NCBI GenBank assembly: GCA_026545765.1
Contig: CM048840.1
Location: forward strand, 27,780,765-27,844,764
Direction of reading: 5' to 3'
DNA length: 64,000 nucleotides
Origin: Plantago major
Taxonomy: Eukaryota > Streptophyta > Magnoliopsida > Lamiales > Plantaginaceae
The translations under genes were made by a program, and so were the position numbers. Numbering within the stretch: the first letter of the stretch is position 1; the number at the start of each line of letters is the position of its first letter. The notes below the pieces were generated by a model. It saw only the letters and a list, made by a program, of their open reading frames with translations, was not told the DNA's origin and did no database searches. Below, in pieces: positions 24,301 to 35,358 of this stretch.

Positions 24301-24966
24301 AAAAGTTGGTGGGAACTAGGTTTTCTTTAGGACAAACCTCTGACATTAGTTGTACCCATTCATTGAAGCTCGCTTCAGATCGCCCACCATTGGCCTTACA
24401 ACTCATTAGACGAGCTAACAAAGACAACTCGGTGTGCTTCTTACACCCCGGCCAAATCGGCTTCTTTGCTGATTCCAACAAGTCAAAGAACACATGATCC
24501 TCAGGTTCGGAGGCTCCTCCACATCCCCCTCGGTTACTGGCTCCCTAGTGTCCATGAACTCTGGACCCGCAACATCATACACCATTTGCTCAACCCGTTC
24601 ATGATCATAATTAGCATCAGATGTAGAAGTATTTTGAGTACTTCCCATCACATTTTCCTGCTTTCTTTTACGCTTTAGCAAATTCTCATAATCCATGAAC
24701 GGTATCTGTGTCTCACCATGATGACACCATACCTCATACTCAGCTACGAACCCCTTACGTTTCAAGTGCTCGACTACCGTTGTAGGAGGCAAAAATTGCT
24801 TATTCTTACATTTGTTCTGGGTGCAAGGGCACTTCATCATCCCCCCACTCAAACAAGTAGTCTGTGTAAGTGTAAAAGCAACGAAGGCTTCAACCACTTC
24901 CACAAAACTAGGCTGAACTCTGCCATTAACAGTTCGACGGTACATCCATGAACGATCGGGATTCAT
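21374..24966 (-). pseudogene. Element A TNPD-like transposase gene
   Basis: Here the transposase-associated domain is complete (24966: MNPDRSWMYRRTVNGRVQ.. with CPCTQNKCKNKQFL and EYEVWCHHGE), followed by the linker, TNP2 (23840-22885; HACPHCLEDTDAF, FMHIEKNVFENCFNT), DUF4218 (22824-22216) and DUF4216 (21916-21374). It is the best-preserved transposase of the three elements, but frameshifts separate the ORFs near 24490, 23840 and 23440, there is a break near 22885, and CAA has become TAA at about 21627 inside DUF4216. The gene is read toward lower coordinates, away from the 5' leader in which element C is inserted. B and A share most residues, so A helps to date the deletions in B. Confidence 0.9.
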
Positions 24967-25652
24967 AATTGAATAATTAACCTGCGTCTCAATTTACTAG
25001 ATTTATAACATGTATAGCATTACGTATTTAGTTTCATTACAATTACAATTACATTCTTAATTATTATACATTAAGAATTTATAATGAATTACATGCATTT
25101 TACGATTACAATTTATTTTTATAAATTTTAAACTTCCATTTATCTATTAACATTACAAATTGTAAATGAAAATATTAGTAATAATTTTTATGTTAATACG
25201 AAAAAATTATATTCAAATCACCAAAGTCACCAAATTTGTCTCCAAACACACAATTAAATCTACATAATCCTAGTACGTATGCGAAAATATCTAAGTAAAT
25301 ACCCTACATACTTATAATCATACTAACATTATACTAACAATCCAATTTCATAATAAATATATCAATTGCACATCTCAAAGCTAACACAATACGTAATATA
25401 AGCTAAACTAGCTACTACATACTTCCTATAAACATACAATTGCTCAAACTAGTCGAAATTAACAAAATTCCCAAATTTTAAAAAGTAAGGGTTTTAGCCA
25501 AAATACCTTCGAATCCGGAGAAAATAGCGGATGAAAGTTGAAATTGATAAAAGAAATGAGTTCCTTGTCCCACGAGCTTCGAAATGACACCAAGCTTGGC
25601 CGGAATCGTCGAGTTTTGGTTGGAAATGGCAATTGGCGAAATGAAGAAGAAA
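24967..25652. other. 5' leader of element A up to the insertion of C
   Basis: Non-coding, AT-rich. CTTCGAATCCGGAGAAAATAG at about 25508 and CCCACGAGCTTCGAA at about 25569 match the leader of B, and the remainder of the leader continues at 30881 after element C. Confidence 0.7.
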
Positions 25653-25915
25653 CACTACAAGAATACTGTCAAAAAACGACGGAAAGGGGCAACGGATAAT
25701 GTTATCCGTCGCTATATGGGCGACGGATTTTATTAATCCGTCGCCCTTACTTTGACTTTAAAAAAAAAAAGAAAATTAAATATTAACGACGGATAAATTA
25801 TCCGTCGTTAATATTTATATTTAAAATTAAAAAAAATAAAAAAAGGCGACGGATAATTTATCCGTCGCTACGGGGCAACGGATAACTATTCGTCGCTCCC
25901 GTAGCGACGGATCGA
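25653..25915. repeat. 5' subterminal array of element C
   Basis: Units such as GACGGATAAATTATCCGTCG and GCGACGGATAATTTATCCG form perfect or near-perfect palindromes separated by A-rich spacers. Confidence 0.8.
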
Positions 25916-26806
25916 AGACGATTTGACACGTATCCGGCCCGAGGGTTTTAGTTTGAGTCGAAGCCATTTTCGTTTCTGCTTCTTCCTTTCTCCTCCGTTT
26001 TTCTTCCTTTCTCCTCTGTCAAATCCGGCCAATTGTTGACGATTCTTCTCAATCTTGGTGTCAATTCGAAGATCGTTGGACGAGGAGCTCGTTTCTTCCA
26101 TCAATTTCAAATTTCATCCGCTATTTCTTCGGAATCAACGGCATTTTGGCTAAACCCTAACTTTTGGAAATTTGGGATTTTTTTTGATTTTTGACTACTT
26201 ATTCTCAATTGTATGTTTATATGAAGTATGTAGTAGCTTGTTTAGTTAATTTGATCAATTATATGTAATTTTATATGTATATGTAATTTGATTAATTTGA
26301 TTTGTATATGTAATTTGATAGTTAGTTTAGTTAATTTGATATGAATGTATGTAGTAATTCAATATGTATGTATGTTAATTTGATAAGTATGTATGTAGTG
26401 AAGTATGTATGTTAATTAATTATGTATGTAGTTAGTTCAGTGTAGTTAATTTGATATGTATGTTAAGTACGTATGTAGTTAGTTTAGTTAATTTGATATG
26501 TATGTATGTAGTAGTTTTGGTTGATTTGATAAATTCGTATATGTACTAAATTACGAGGATGTAGTTAAGTGTTTTGAGCGACGAATAATTTGTTGATTAT
26601 ATTAACGTCTAATTTATAATTTATAACTCGTAGTAGTAAAAAACTTAATAAATTTTGTAACATATCGAACACTTAATAATTAATTTATAAGGAACGTATA
26701 ATAATTAACAATTAATCTCTACAATCTTCTTATCCGAATTGGAATCGATCTAATAAATTATATACGATCTAATCAATTGGAACGTGTCAGGTTAAAAAAG
26801 TATACA
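25916..26806 (+). other. Leader of element C
   Basis: Includes TCAATCTTGGTGTCAATTCG and GACGAGGAGCTCGTTTCTTC (about 26047-26098), shared with F at 1-150. It is followed by a long TATGTATG/GTTAATTTGATA-rich stretch (26200-26560) with loose short tandem repeats. No coding sequence is seen. Confidence 0.6.
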
Positions 26807-27180
26807 ATGAATTCCGACCGTTCATGGATGTACGATTGTACGACGGTAAATGGCAGAGTTTCTAGGAGTTTTGTAGAAGGGGTTAAAGGTTTCATCTCGT
26901 TTGCCATGGGACGTCCGGCTTGTGCAACTGGGGGTTGATAAAGTGTCCTTGCACATTGGAAACCTGCAGAAACAAGCAATTTATGACTCCTACATCAGTA
27001 TTCGAGCACTTGCGACGTTATGGATTCATGCCTGAGTATCATGTATGGATTCATCAAGGTGAGGAAGCACCGTCCATGTCATACCTCCAATGGAGGGAGA
27101 GGCGGGGTTTGGGGCCGCCTATTGAGTACGTTTGTACTGTCGGAACATGTGCATGGTGTATTGGGAGGAGAATGTAGATC
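26807..27180 (+). pseudogene. Element C, first transposase-associated domain copy
   Basis: ATG at 26807 opens MNSDRSWMYDCTTVNGRVSRSFVEGV and runs into a stop at 26936. A shifted frame continues with LIKCPCTLETCRNKQFMTPTSVFEHLRRYGFMPEYHVWIHQGEE and ends near WRERRGLGPPIEY. The layout is like the extra copy in B (19353-19694), including the WRERRGLGPPIE junction to a late segment and the shared downstream flank. Confidence 0.75.
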
Positions 27181-27496
27181 TGTTGGAATGCAAGTTCTGT
27201 GGTAGGGAGCGTCACAAGTGATGAGGAGGGGGCTGCAAGAGAATGATGAGTTTTATCCGTTTTGTCTCTGGGCTTGTATAACTAGTAATCATTAGTTGAT
27301 ATATGAAACCAAACATTATGGTAAAATTGAAGCTAATGTAACTTATATTATATAATGCCGTAACAATTGATTGAAGCTAATATAACTTATATTACGTAGC
27401 AATTGATTGAATTATTGTGAAATTGATTTATTATCGTAACTGATATACCTCGATCTAATGAATTCAAAAGTGTCAGGTTATTATCTAATTATTCAA

Positions 27497-28331
27497 TGAA
27501 TACCGATCGTTCATGGATGTATTGCCGTACTTTAAATGGCAGAGTTCAATCGAGTTTTCTGAAGGGGTTGAAGGATTCATTGCATTTGCAATCTCAAATC
27601 CGGCTTGTGTAAATGATGGGTTGATAAAGTGCCCTTGTGCAATGAAACAGTGCATAAACAAGCAATACGTGACTCCTACAGCGGTAGTCCAGCACTTGAG
27701 GAAAAATGGATTCTGCTGCGTCGGTATGGAATCATCATGGTGAGGAAGCAGCACCGTCCAATACATATGACCAATACAGACGGCGTGGAAGGAAGAGAAA
27801 AAATGAACAAGTCGGGAAACAAAGTACATCTGAAGGGTGTGTGTTAAGGGTGCAGAAGATTATGGAGACGCTGCTTTGTTTGATTTCCACGGGAAGCTAA
27901 AACGAATAGTGAGGATTGAATATTCCGGCTTGCCATTGAAACGAACCTTCTTGTTTGATGTTGAGTGGTATGATCCTAATCCAGGAGGTACGAGGAAGAA
28001 CGAGCAGTATGAAATGGTTGATGTGAACCAAAAGAAGAGGTACCGAACCAAGTATGAACCATTTATTCTGGCGACTCAAGCACGACCAGTGGTGTTTCTT
28101 GAATATCCAAGCAGGAAACGCGATAAGGCGGAATGGTTAGCTGTGGTACCTATTCATGCTCGCTCGAAAGTGGAGTACATTGAGAAAGACGACTCAATTA
28201 CCAACTCGTACCAACAAGAGGATGTCGATAAACAAGCAGAAAATCCCATGGAAGCAGATGATGAGTTGTTTGATCTGCACGAGGACCAATATGTAGACTT
28301 AGAGGACGGCGATAACGGTATATTATTATAA
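27497..28331 (+). pseudogene. Element C, second domain copy fused to DUF4216
   Basis: A second transposase-associated domain starts at 27497 (MNTDRSWMYCRTLNGRVQSSFLKGL) and changes frame near 27590 and 27700. TNP2 and DUF4218 are absent. DUF4216 follows in one clean ORF at 27837-28331, with DFHGKLKRIVRIEY, TFLFDVEWYDP, YEPFILATQARPVVFLEYPS and an acidic tail (DLHEDQYVDLEDGD). The deletion joins the N-terminal region directly to DUF4216. The product would lack the catalytic part of the transposase. Confidence 0.8.
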
Positions 28332-28439
28332 CTAGTTAGTAGTTGATAACACTTAAGTAATTATATGTGTTATTATAATTTGTTCTGTATTATAACTCGT
28401 ACTAACACATTTTATTGTATTTATTACATGTTTTTGCAG

Positions 28440-30318
28440 ATGCCGTGACAGAGGAAGTCCACCTATCCCCCCCCCCCCCCCCCCACGTAGCCAGCCGCAT
28501 GATAGTGCTTGGTCGGGGATAGGGTCAGAGGACAGAGAGGGCTCTGGTAGTCAGGGCAGCAGGTCTCGGATTCCTGAGACCCCCCAGTAGGTGATAGCAG
28601 CAGGGGCTCTACCATTCAGCCCGGACACATACTGGAGGGCGACCATGACGATTGTCCCTACCTCGTGTTTGATCCACTGAATCCCAACGTCACGTGGGAC
28701 GGGTTGCCTGTGATTTTTCATGTTGGTCCTACCAAGTAAGTTTTATACATTCTTCTTAAATATGTAAAACATAACTTATGATAGTTGACAAGTATAAATT
28801 GTTGTACTAAAGTAATATATATTTGTTTCTTTTATCTTATATATTGACAACAAATTATAGCCTCGGGAGGTCCACAACAAACTAGGTGACATCTTCCGGA
28901 GCAGGAGAGAGCCACCGGGGCAGGGTGGTGAGTGTTGGTCTCACATTTCGGACCGCATGAGGGCCGAGTACTTTGATGAGCTGAGGGTAAGTTAAAATAT
29001 GACATTCCTTTATTTGTTATTATAATCGTTTTAATATGAGTGGTATGTTAGCCACTGTATGTGAGTGGTATGTTAGCCACTTTATTTGGGTAATATGTTA
29101 GTCATCATTGTGTTAGTAAAATTTAGGACAATGTGAGTGGTATGTTAGCCACTATATGTGAGTGGTATGTTAGCCACTTTGTTTGGGTGATATGTTAGTC
29201 ACCATATATGTTATGTTGTTGTATCTTATTAAATTGATGTAACATGGTGACGTTATATATGTATTGACTTTGGATGTTGTATGAAATTGGGAATGTAGAA
29301 GGAGTACTTCATTCCCAGCAGATTGATCCCACAGATCTGGCGTGTTTACGAGACTGTGGGATCTAAACTGTATAGGGATATGGTCTGTACTTGGAAGGAC
29401 ATTCGGGATCGGAATGGCCCAATGCCTCCATAGGTTGATGCAGCAGAGTGGGCCCTTTGGGATGCCTACTGGCACCGAACTGATGTCCAGGACAATGCCT
29501 ACATCAACAGACAGAACCAGGCGTCTCAGTCTGATGCGGCAGGAAGGGTCGTTCACCACCTTGGGAGGCGATCTACTCTCACTGATTATTACCAATCGGT
29601 AAGTATATATATATTTTTTTTCAATCTAGCATTACGTGTATGTATTGTGTCTCTGCTCTATTACTTGTGAGATGATAAATTGTTGACTTATATGTTGTTC
29701 AGATGTCACGGGGGGAGGTGACATCCAAGTATGACATCTTCAAGAAGGCCAAGCAGAAGTGGTATGGACCTACGGGCCTCGTCTATCATGTATGTTTATG
29801 TTGCTTAAAGTTCATATTTGTACACTATTACAAGTTATTTTTGAAAAGCGATCGATCATGATATCTGCTATTTACGATTTCAGGCTGAGGTTGATGCTCA
29901 GGTAGCGAGGCAGGAGGAAGAGACGGGTGATGTGCTGTCAATTGAACAAGTTGACAACATCTTCCTAGAGGTCAACAAACCGGACATCAAAGAACGAATA
30001 TATGGACTCGGGAGCCTCGGTTTGAGCTTGGCTAGTCCGGGGTGCTCCTCATCATCATCCCAGCAGTCTAGACGTCCGGTTTACACACAGGACCAGGTCT
30101 CGGAAATGGTGCAGTCGCAGGTCCGGGAACAGGTTGCAGCTCTAACTCAAGAGATGGAGCGGCGCGACAGAGAACGAAGGGAGGAGAACGAGCGCCTTGA
30201 TTCTGAATGGAAGCTTCATGTCCTGTTGGCCAAAGACCACCCCCGTCTGGTAGCCAGTTATGTATATGTACTATGTACGTTCGAATTTATTATATTTACA
30301 CTTGTTCGGATAATTTAG
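28440..30318 (+). pseudogene. Element C second gene (Ptta/En/Spm family)
   Basis: The start codon at 28440 is followed by CCG and then TGA where A and B have an Arg codon (MPRQRK), so translation stops at codon 3. An uninterrupted run of 18 C follows at 28467-28484. Later exons encode REPPGQGGECWSH and YFDELR (about 28900-28987), EYFIPSRLIPQIWRVYETVG (about 29300) with NRQNQASQSDAAGRVVHHLGRRS, and a last exon (about 29884-30318) with VDNIFLEVNKPDIKERIYGLGSLG and a charged coiled-coil-like tail (QVREQVAALTQEMERRDRERREENERLDSEW). The family match is the same as in A and B. Confidence 0.8.
29025..29205. repeat. Intron minisatellite of element C
   Basis: Four copies of GTGAGTGGTATGTTAGCCAC, alternating with GGGTAATATGTTAGTCA or GGGTGATATGTTAGTCAC, lie in the intron after the DELR exon. 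They are the reverse complement of the repeats in A and B, as expected for the opposite orientation. Confidence 0.9.
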
Positions 30319-30469
30319 ACTTATTCGGATATTACATTTTTTATTTATCATTTATTGAAACATTTTCCGTATTATTAATTTATTATCGAACATTATATTG
30401 GTTAAATAGGTGAACTACGAAAAACAGGGATTAATATGAAAAAAAAACAAAATTTAAAAAAAAAATTAG

Positions 30470-30877
30470 TGATGGAATTTCAGATTCCGTCACTAATTCC
30501 AATAATATATTGGGCGACGGATCACTTCTATCCGTCGCCCAATGTAACAACGGATAGAATCTATCCGTCGCCTTATTTAACGATGGATAGAATCTATCCG
30601 TCATTACATGGGGCGACGGATAGATTCTATCCGTCGTTACATTTAACGACGGATAGAATCTATCCGTCGCCAATAATCGATTTTAAAAAAACAAATAAAA
30701 AGTCAAAAATGATAATCCGTCGTCCAATCCGTCGCGAATTGGACGACGGATTATTTATCCGTTGCCACAGCTCCAGTGGGGCGACGGAATTTCTATCCGT
30801 CGCCAGGGCTGGGGTGACGGATCGCTGGTCTGTAGTGACGAATCTATCCATCGCTACAGACCAGTTCTTTTGTACTG
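30470..30877. repeat. 3' subterminal array of element C
   Basis: At least seven GACGGATAGAATCTATCCGTC-type palindromes or half-sites are visible between 30515 and 30680, then GACGGATTATTTATCCG and other variants to the terminus. The ORFs called across this region on both strands (for example 30431-30673) are by-products of the repeat. Confidence 0.85.
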
Positions 30878-30880
30878 AAA

Positions 30881-31282
30881 GGAGGAAGAAAAAAAAGCAG
30901 TAGCGAAAATGGAGGAGATCGAGCCCGCTGCTTCTCTTAATTCCGACTTTAACGACGGATAGCCTATCCGTCGCTAAACTGCGACGGATAGCCTATCCGT
31001 CGTTGATTCCCCCGTCGGATTTAATTTTTCATTTTCCTTTTTTTTTTTTGGTCAACTGTGTTAGGGACGGATTCCATATCCGTCCCTAAATTAGAGACGG
31101 ATAATTTAATCCGTCGCGAATTAGCGACGGATAGATAATCCGTCGCGAATTCGCGACGGATTAACAACGGATCACGCTTTATCCGTTGACTATCCGTCGT
31201 TACGACTAGCGATTCGTCGCTAGACAACGACGGATAGTATCCGTCGTCGTCAGCAGTCGTTAAAGTGAACTTTCTTGTAGTG
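30881..31282. repeat. 5' terminal segment of element A
   Basis: Continues the leader of A after C (AGGAGGAAGAAAAAAAAGCAG, as in B) and holds GACGGATAGCCTATCCGTCG, GGTCAACTGTGTTAGGGACGG and ATTAGCGACGGATAG in palindromic order. It ends in CTTTCTTGTAGTG. Confidence 0.8.
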
Positions 31283-32200
31283 TAATAATGTTTGGTAAAT
31301 TGTCTAGGAGTTTCACCAAACCTTAATTAGATTAGTGCTTACTATACATTATACATAAGGCCCTATGGGTCACACTTTGTGGTGATTGTTCTACCAACTG
31401 AGTATTAGAGTGATTTAAATATTAATTGGAGTAATAAATATTTAATTTACTGTTATTAATTGAGAATTGATTCTATTTGATAGAAACCATTAATAAGTCA
31501 AATTTAATTTATCGGACTTAATTAATTATTATACTTTTAGAAAGTAAACTAATTAAATTGGATTTAATTTATATTTGAAGAAAGATTAATTAGATTAAAT
31601 TGGATTTAATTAATTAAAGCAAGAAAGTTTATTTGGACCAAATTGGAATGAAGTTCAAATATAAAAGCCCAAAAGAGATAAAGAAAAAATAAGCTGGGCT
31701 TAGTGGGTTTCGAACCCATTACTTGATGGATTCAAGCCCAACCAACTAGGCTAGGAGTCCTCATCATCATGAATTGCATTCCGGTTATTTTAGTGTCTAC
31801 ATGATCTACGAGATCATATAAGATAACATACGTTTCTCCTCTCTTTCTTGGCTTGAATCATCTTTCTTAATGATTCTATTCTTCATAACCCTACTCACTA
31901 AATAGTTTAGTCTAGTTTCGAACAAGAACATCCTAGCATTCTTCGGTAGAATTAATCCCCGTGGATACCAAGGTAGAGGAAGGCCAATCATGATGTACAG
32001 GATTCAACATCTTATACATGACGAACAGATTCGAAGTACTTGATGAAAAAATTCGCAGAAGAGCTTTAAGGTTTTAAAGTTGTTGTCTGGAAAGCTAGTG
32101 CGATAAGTAAGTATTAATTTGCTTGTTTAACGTTATATAGTTATTGGATCATGATCAGTATACAATAAAATTTATGAATTCCGCTGCGTTAACCTAGGGT
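31283..32200. other. Repeat-like sequence right of CACTA element A
   Basis: Probably the continuation of the sequence at 10433-11232. It contains the tRNA-like site at 31692-31760, and at about 32180-32212 an AATTCCGCTGCGTTAACC-AGGGTTT segment. No ORF with a recognisable domain. Confidence 0.35.
31692..31760 (-). other. tRNA-like sequence (SINE head or tRNA relic)
   Basis: On the minus strand, TAGCCTAGTTGG (31753-31742) fits an A box and GGTTCGAAACC (31716-31706) fits a B box perfectly, about 25 bases apart. TGGGTTCGAAACCCA forms a T-arm hairpin. The acceptor ends GGACTCC and GCCCAGC do not pair, so it is not a working tRNA. No poly-A tail or target duplication was found. Confidence 0.5.
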
Positions 32201-34350
32201 TTCCATTGCATATTTTCCAAAAGAATCATCATCGAACTTTGTGTTAAACCGACATAATCATGGATATAATTGCAGATGCCGGTTTCCTTATCTCGTCAAC
32301 TGTAAATAGATGTCGATGTTCACTTATTAAGGAAAGAATAAATATTTAATTCCAACCATTTCACTAAAAGGGTCGAGACTAGAAGTTTGTCAACTCATCT
32401 ACTGTTAAGTCTTAATCCAACTCGAACACCGCAACACAACCTTAGGGACCTGGACCATACCATGTCAAGAACCAGTACAAGTTACTTCCTTTGCACTGCC
32501 CCAAAGTTTCTCATTAGCCATTTTTTGTTATCCCACTCAAAGATTACCCATTTCATTTTTAGCAACTAAACTCTATACCACATTTTTAATTACTACTGCC
32601 CTCAAAATGTATTCATACTTACAATTTTATCAACCTTCTATCTTGGTTGTATTCCTTTTTTATTCTTTTGCCATATAAATTATACTCAACTTTTCACTCT
32701 ATATATCAATATTCACTATCATCTTTGATCATTTTCCCATTCAAACCTTTCAATTTTCATTATATTGTTGACTACAAATCCGAATGGAAAATATGAGAGA
32801 AGTGTTAATTAATATCCAAGATCTTAATTCCCATAACTTCAAATTCTAGGTCCAGAGGTTTATACAAACCATTGTAAATTATGTTTCTTTTGTAGTGAAA
32901 GTATTTGAAAAAGATAAAAAGGAAAGTGGAAAAGTTTGCACACAGAAATATATGTTGGTAAGATGATATGGGAGTGAGAGTCATGACAGACAAGAAAAGG
33001 ACAAGACGATGGGTGTAGGTCAGAAGATTGATTGGTACATTATTATCAAGTAGAGTAGTAGTAGTATTTTTGAATGGAAGCTTGATTTTGAAGCCTCATT
33101 TTATCATCTATTCAATATTGAATTGAACTAACGAGCACGCCTTTATTTCTATATAGTGCTCTTCTACTTTCTTTGATTCCCTGCTTTCAGTCGTTACTTG
33201 CATGCCAGATTATTATTACACACTAGCTAGCTTTTAATTTACTACTACTACTATCTTATGTCTCGTGACTTTCTTTCTTTTAGACTCTTACATTTTCAAC
33301 GGTTATTGAGACCCCTTCCCTTTCACCTTTTGTAATAACCTCGAGACGAAATCCAACCATCATTTTCAGCTTTATTACTCTCATCTTAGTGCAAATATAT
33401 GGGCAATGGTCAATTGGTTTAATCATCACAACTCAGAACAATAAGAATGAACATTTTGATTATCACAAAGTATCATAAGAGACTGTCCCTAGATACGGTC
33501 TATGTTATCAATAAAATCATACATGTTATTAATTAAAATGTTTATGTTGTTAATGAAATAAGTCTTATTATATTATGAAAAAACATCAATGTTGAGAACA
33601 TAGGCATTTTGATTAATAATATCAATGATTTTCATGACAATACAAGTCCGTTTCTTTAATAAATTATCTAGAGACCGTCTCTCAAGAGATTTACTCTTTG
33701 ATTAGTAATTAATGGTAAAAAAATGAATAAAAACCTCCAAATTCGAGGGAAGTCAATTTTGATTGGAGAAAAAAACTCAACATAGGCATATAAACAAATC
33801 TATCCTCAGGCATGGTGTAAATCTTAGTGATACGGAATGAAAAGTATCGAAACTTCTCGATTTTCAACTCACTGGGATGAAATTTATATGGAATATGAAA
33901 TTGTTCAAAACTCTTTAAATTATATTATCTTTTATGAACCTCTATTTTAATACATTGAATTGTTCTGAAAAATATCCAAACAATTTGCTTTAAAATAAAC
34001 TGAAACATATTGCGAAATCAAGATTTATTACACCATCCTATAGTGTAACAACATTCATGTTTCTCCTATTCGAGAATTTTATAAATAAAGCTCACGCTAC
34101 TGATGGTGATCTGTGATTTTAAATGAGTCATATCTGAACCTGGATACCACACAGTTCCATCTGAACTATCCCTAATTAAGTCTAGGCTCTACTCGTCTTG
34201 TTAAAGAAACATTTAAGATCGATTGAACTCGTGGTAGAATTAACCCGTTGCCAAATATAAAACATTTTTAAAATAATATGTAAGGGACTTGTAAGGATGT
34301 CAAATCCGCCACCAAAGATGGAAAACTTTTAAAAATTAACATAAAATAAT
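32201..34350. other. Spacer, no gene seen
   Basis: AT-rich sequence with short ORFs that lack any known motif (32387-32569, 32805-32993). No terminal repeats or tandem arrays were noted apart from homopolymer runs. Confidence 0.5.
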
Positions 34351-34700
34351 TTTTTTTATGATAACGAAACGATCTAGGATGACTCGGTTAGAAGCAAAGG
34401 AGTAGGCAATACAATTTGAGCTAACTTAATCAACTTATCAAGTGACTGGAGCTTGATAGATATCCATCTCATTTAAAAATTCGATATAGAAGGGAGTTGT
34501 TAAATCAACTCATTTAATATTACTTTTTTTTTATGATAACGAAACGATCTAGGATGACTCGGTTAAAAGCAAAGGAGTAGGCAATACAATTTGAGCTAAC
34601 TTAATCAACTTATCAAGTGACTGGAGCTTGATAGATATCCATCTCATTTAAAAATTCGATATAGAAGGGAGTTGTTAAATCAACTCATTTAATATTACTT
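34351..34700. repeat. 175-bp tandem duplication
   Basis: ATGATAACGAAACGATCTAGG begins at 34358 and again at 34533. The two copies are almost identical (one visible change, GTTAGAAG to GTTAAAAG), so the duplication is recent. It lies about 0.65 kb upstream of the GRAS start codon. Confidence 0.95.
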
Positions 34701-35230
34701 CTTCAATACTCATCCACACCTGTGGTCGGTTTCAACCTTTTTGTGGATGTCATTTGGGGGTGAATCATTTAATATGATGTTGAGTTTGTTTCGGTGGAAA
34801 TTCTAATCCAGACCAAACGTGAGTCAAATGTTCAGATGCCACGACTAAATTTTATCTCATTTAAAAGATTGAAGTTTGAAAGAGTTGCAGACTCTATATC
34901 ATTAACATTACTTCCCCAATATAGCTCAAAGTCTTAAAAAGTCGATGCAACCTGAATACTCACCAATGCTCTACTCAGAAAAACATCACTATAGCCATGT
35001 TAATTAACCAGAATAGATGACTTAAATACAGCAAAAAAAAAAAAAAAAAATTTGAAATGTGATCTGCATGCATGCAGTGTAACCCATGCCCTACATCCCC
35101 ACTAAACCACCCTATAGACGCAAAGATAAAAAAGCCAACAATGATCACACTCCTACAAAAAGCTAGCCATTTCACAACTTCCAGCACAGAAACATACTTT
35201 ACACACGCAATTCATTTCAAGAAAGCACCC
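34701..35230. other. Upstream region of the GRAS gene
   Basis: AT-rich promoter-side sequence with an A18-type homopolymer near 35034-35050. No other gene is seen between the tandem duplication and the TATA box. Confidence 0.4.
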
Positions 35231-35231
35231 T

Positions 35232-35241
35232 ACTATTTATA
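35232..35241 (+). promoter_or_regulatory. Likely TATA box of the GRAS gene
   Basis: CTATTTATAT lies about 120 bases before the first ATG at 35359, a distance that fits a TATA box with a short leader of roughly 90-100 bases. Confidence 0.5.
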
Positions 35242-35358
35242 TTGGTAGAGAAGAGATCCCAACTTATACCCTTCCTTTGGTTCTTCTCTTTACACCTTTC
35301 CTTTTTCTTTCTATCTATCTTGGCTTTAACCCAAACCCCTTTATCATTTATTCAAGAA

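Larger units (their letters stand above)
25653..30877 (+). mobile_element. CACTA element C (5225 bp), nested in A
   Basis: Left end CACTACAAGAATACTG, right end CAGTTCTTTTGTACTG (a damaged CTTGTAGTG), flanked by AAA at 25650-25652 and 30878-30880. Genes read on the plus strand, opposite to host A. C keeps the leader, two pieces of the transposase-associated domain, DUF4216 and a Ptta/En/Spm-family gene, but TNP2 and DUF4218 are missing. It is therefore a deletion derivative that could only have moved with a transposase supplied in trans. The mutated right terminus suggests it is now fixed in place. Confidence 0.88.
11233..31282 (-). mobile_element. CACTA element A, host of two nested CACTA elements
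   Basis: The left end reads TACTACAAAAAAATAGGGGG (first base T instead of C) and the right end TTTCTTGTAGTG. Between them are element B (13098-20684) and element C (25653-30877); without these, A is about 7.2 kb, a normal size for an autonomous CACTA. Its genes read on the minus strand, so its 5' end is at 31282. After excision of C, the 5' leader at 25500-25652 joins 30881-31282, which matches the 5' end of B. The 3-bp target duplication is not clean (TAA at 31283-31285; TAA at 11229-11231, one base off the terminus). Every gene is damaged, so A is not autonomous as it stands. Confidence 0.85.

Noticed and set aside
30431-30903. ORFs on both strands rich in TDRFYPS repeats
   Set aside because: They are translations of the palindromic GACGGATAGAATCTATCCGTC array and have no coding meaning.
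35242-35358. Longer N-terminus of the GRAS gene with a hydrophobic, signal-like stretch
   Set aside because: The frame opens with TTG, not ATG, lies only a few bases after a likely TATA box, and GRAS proteins are nuclear. The ATG at 35359 fits the family.
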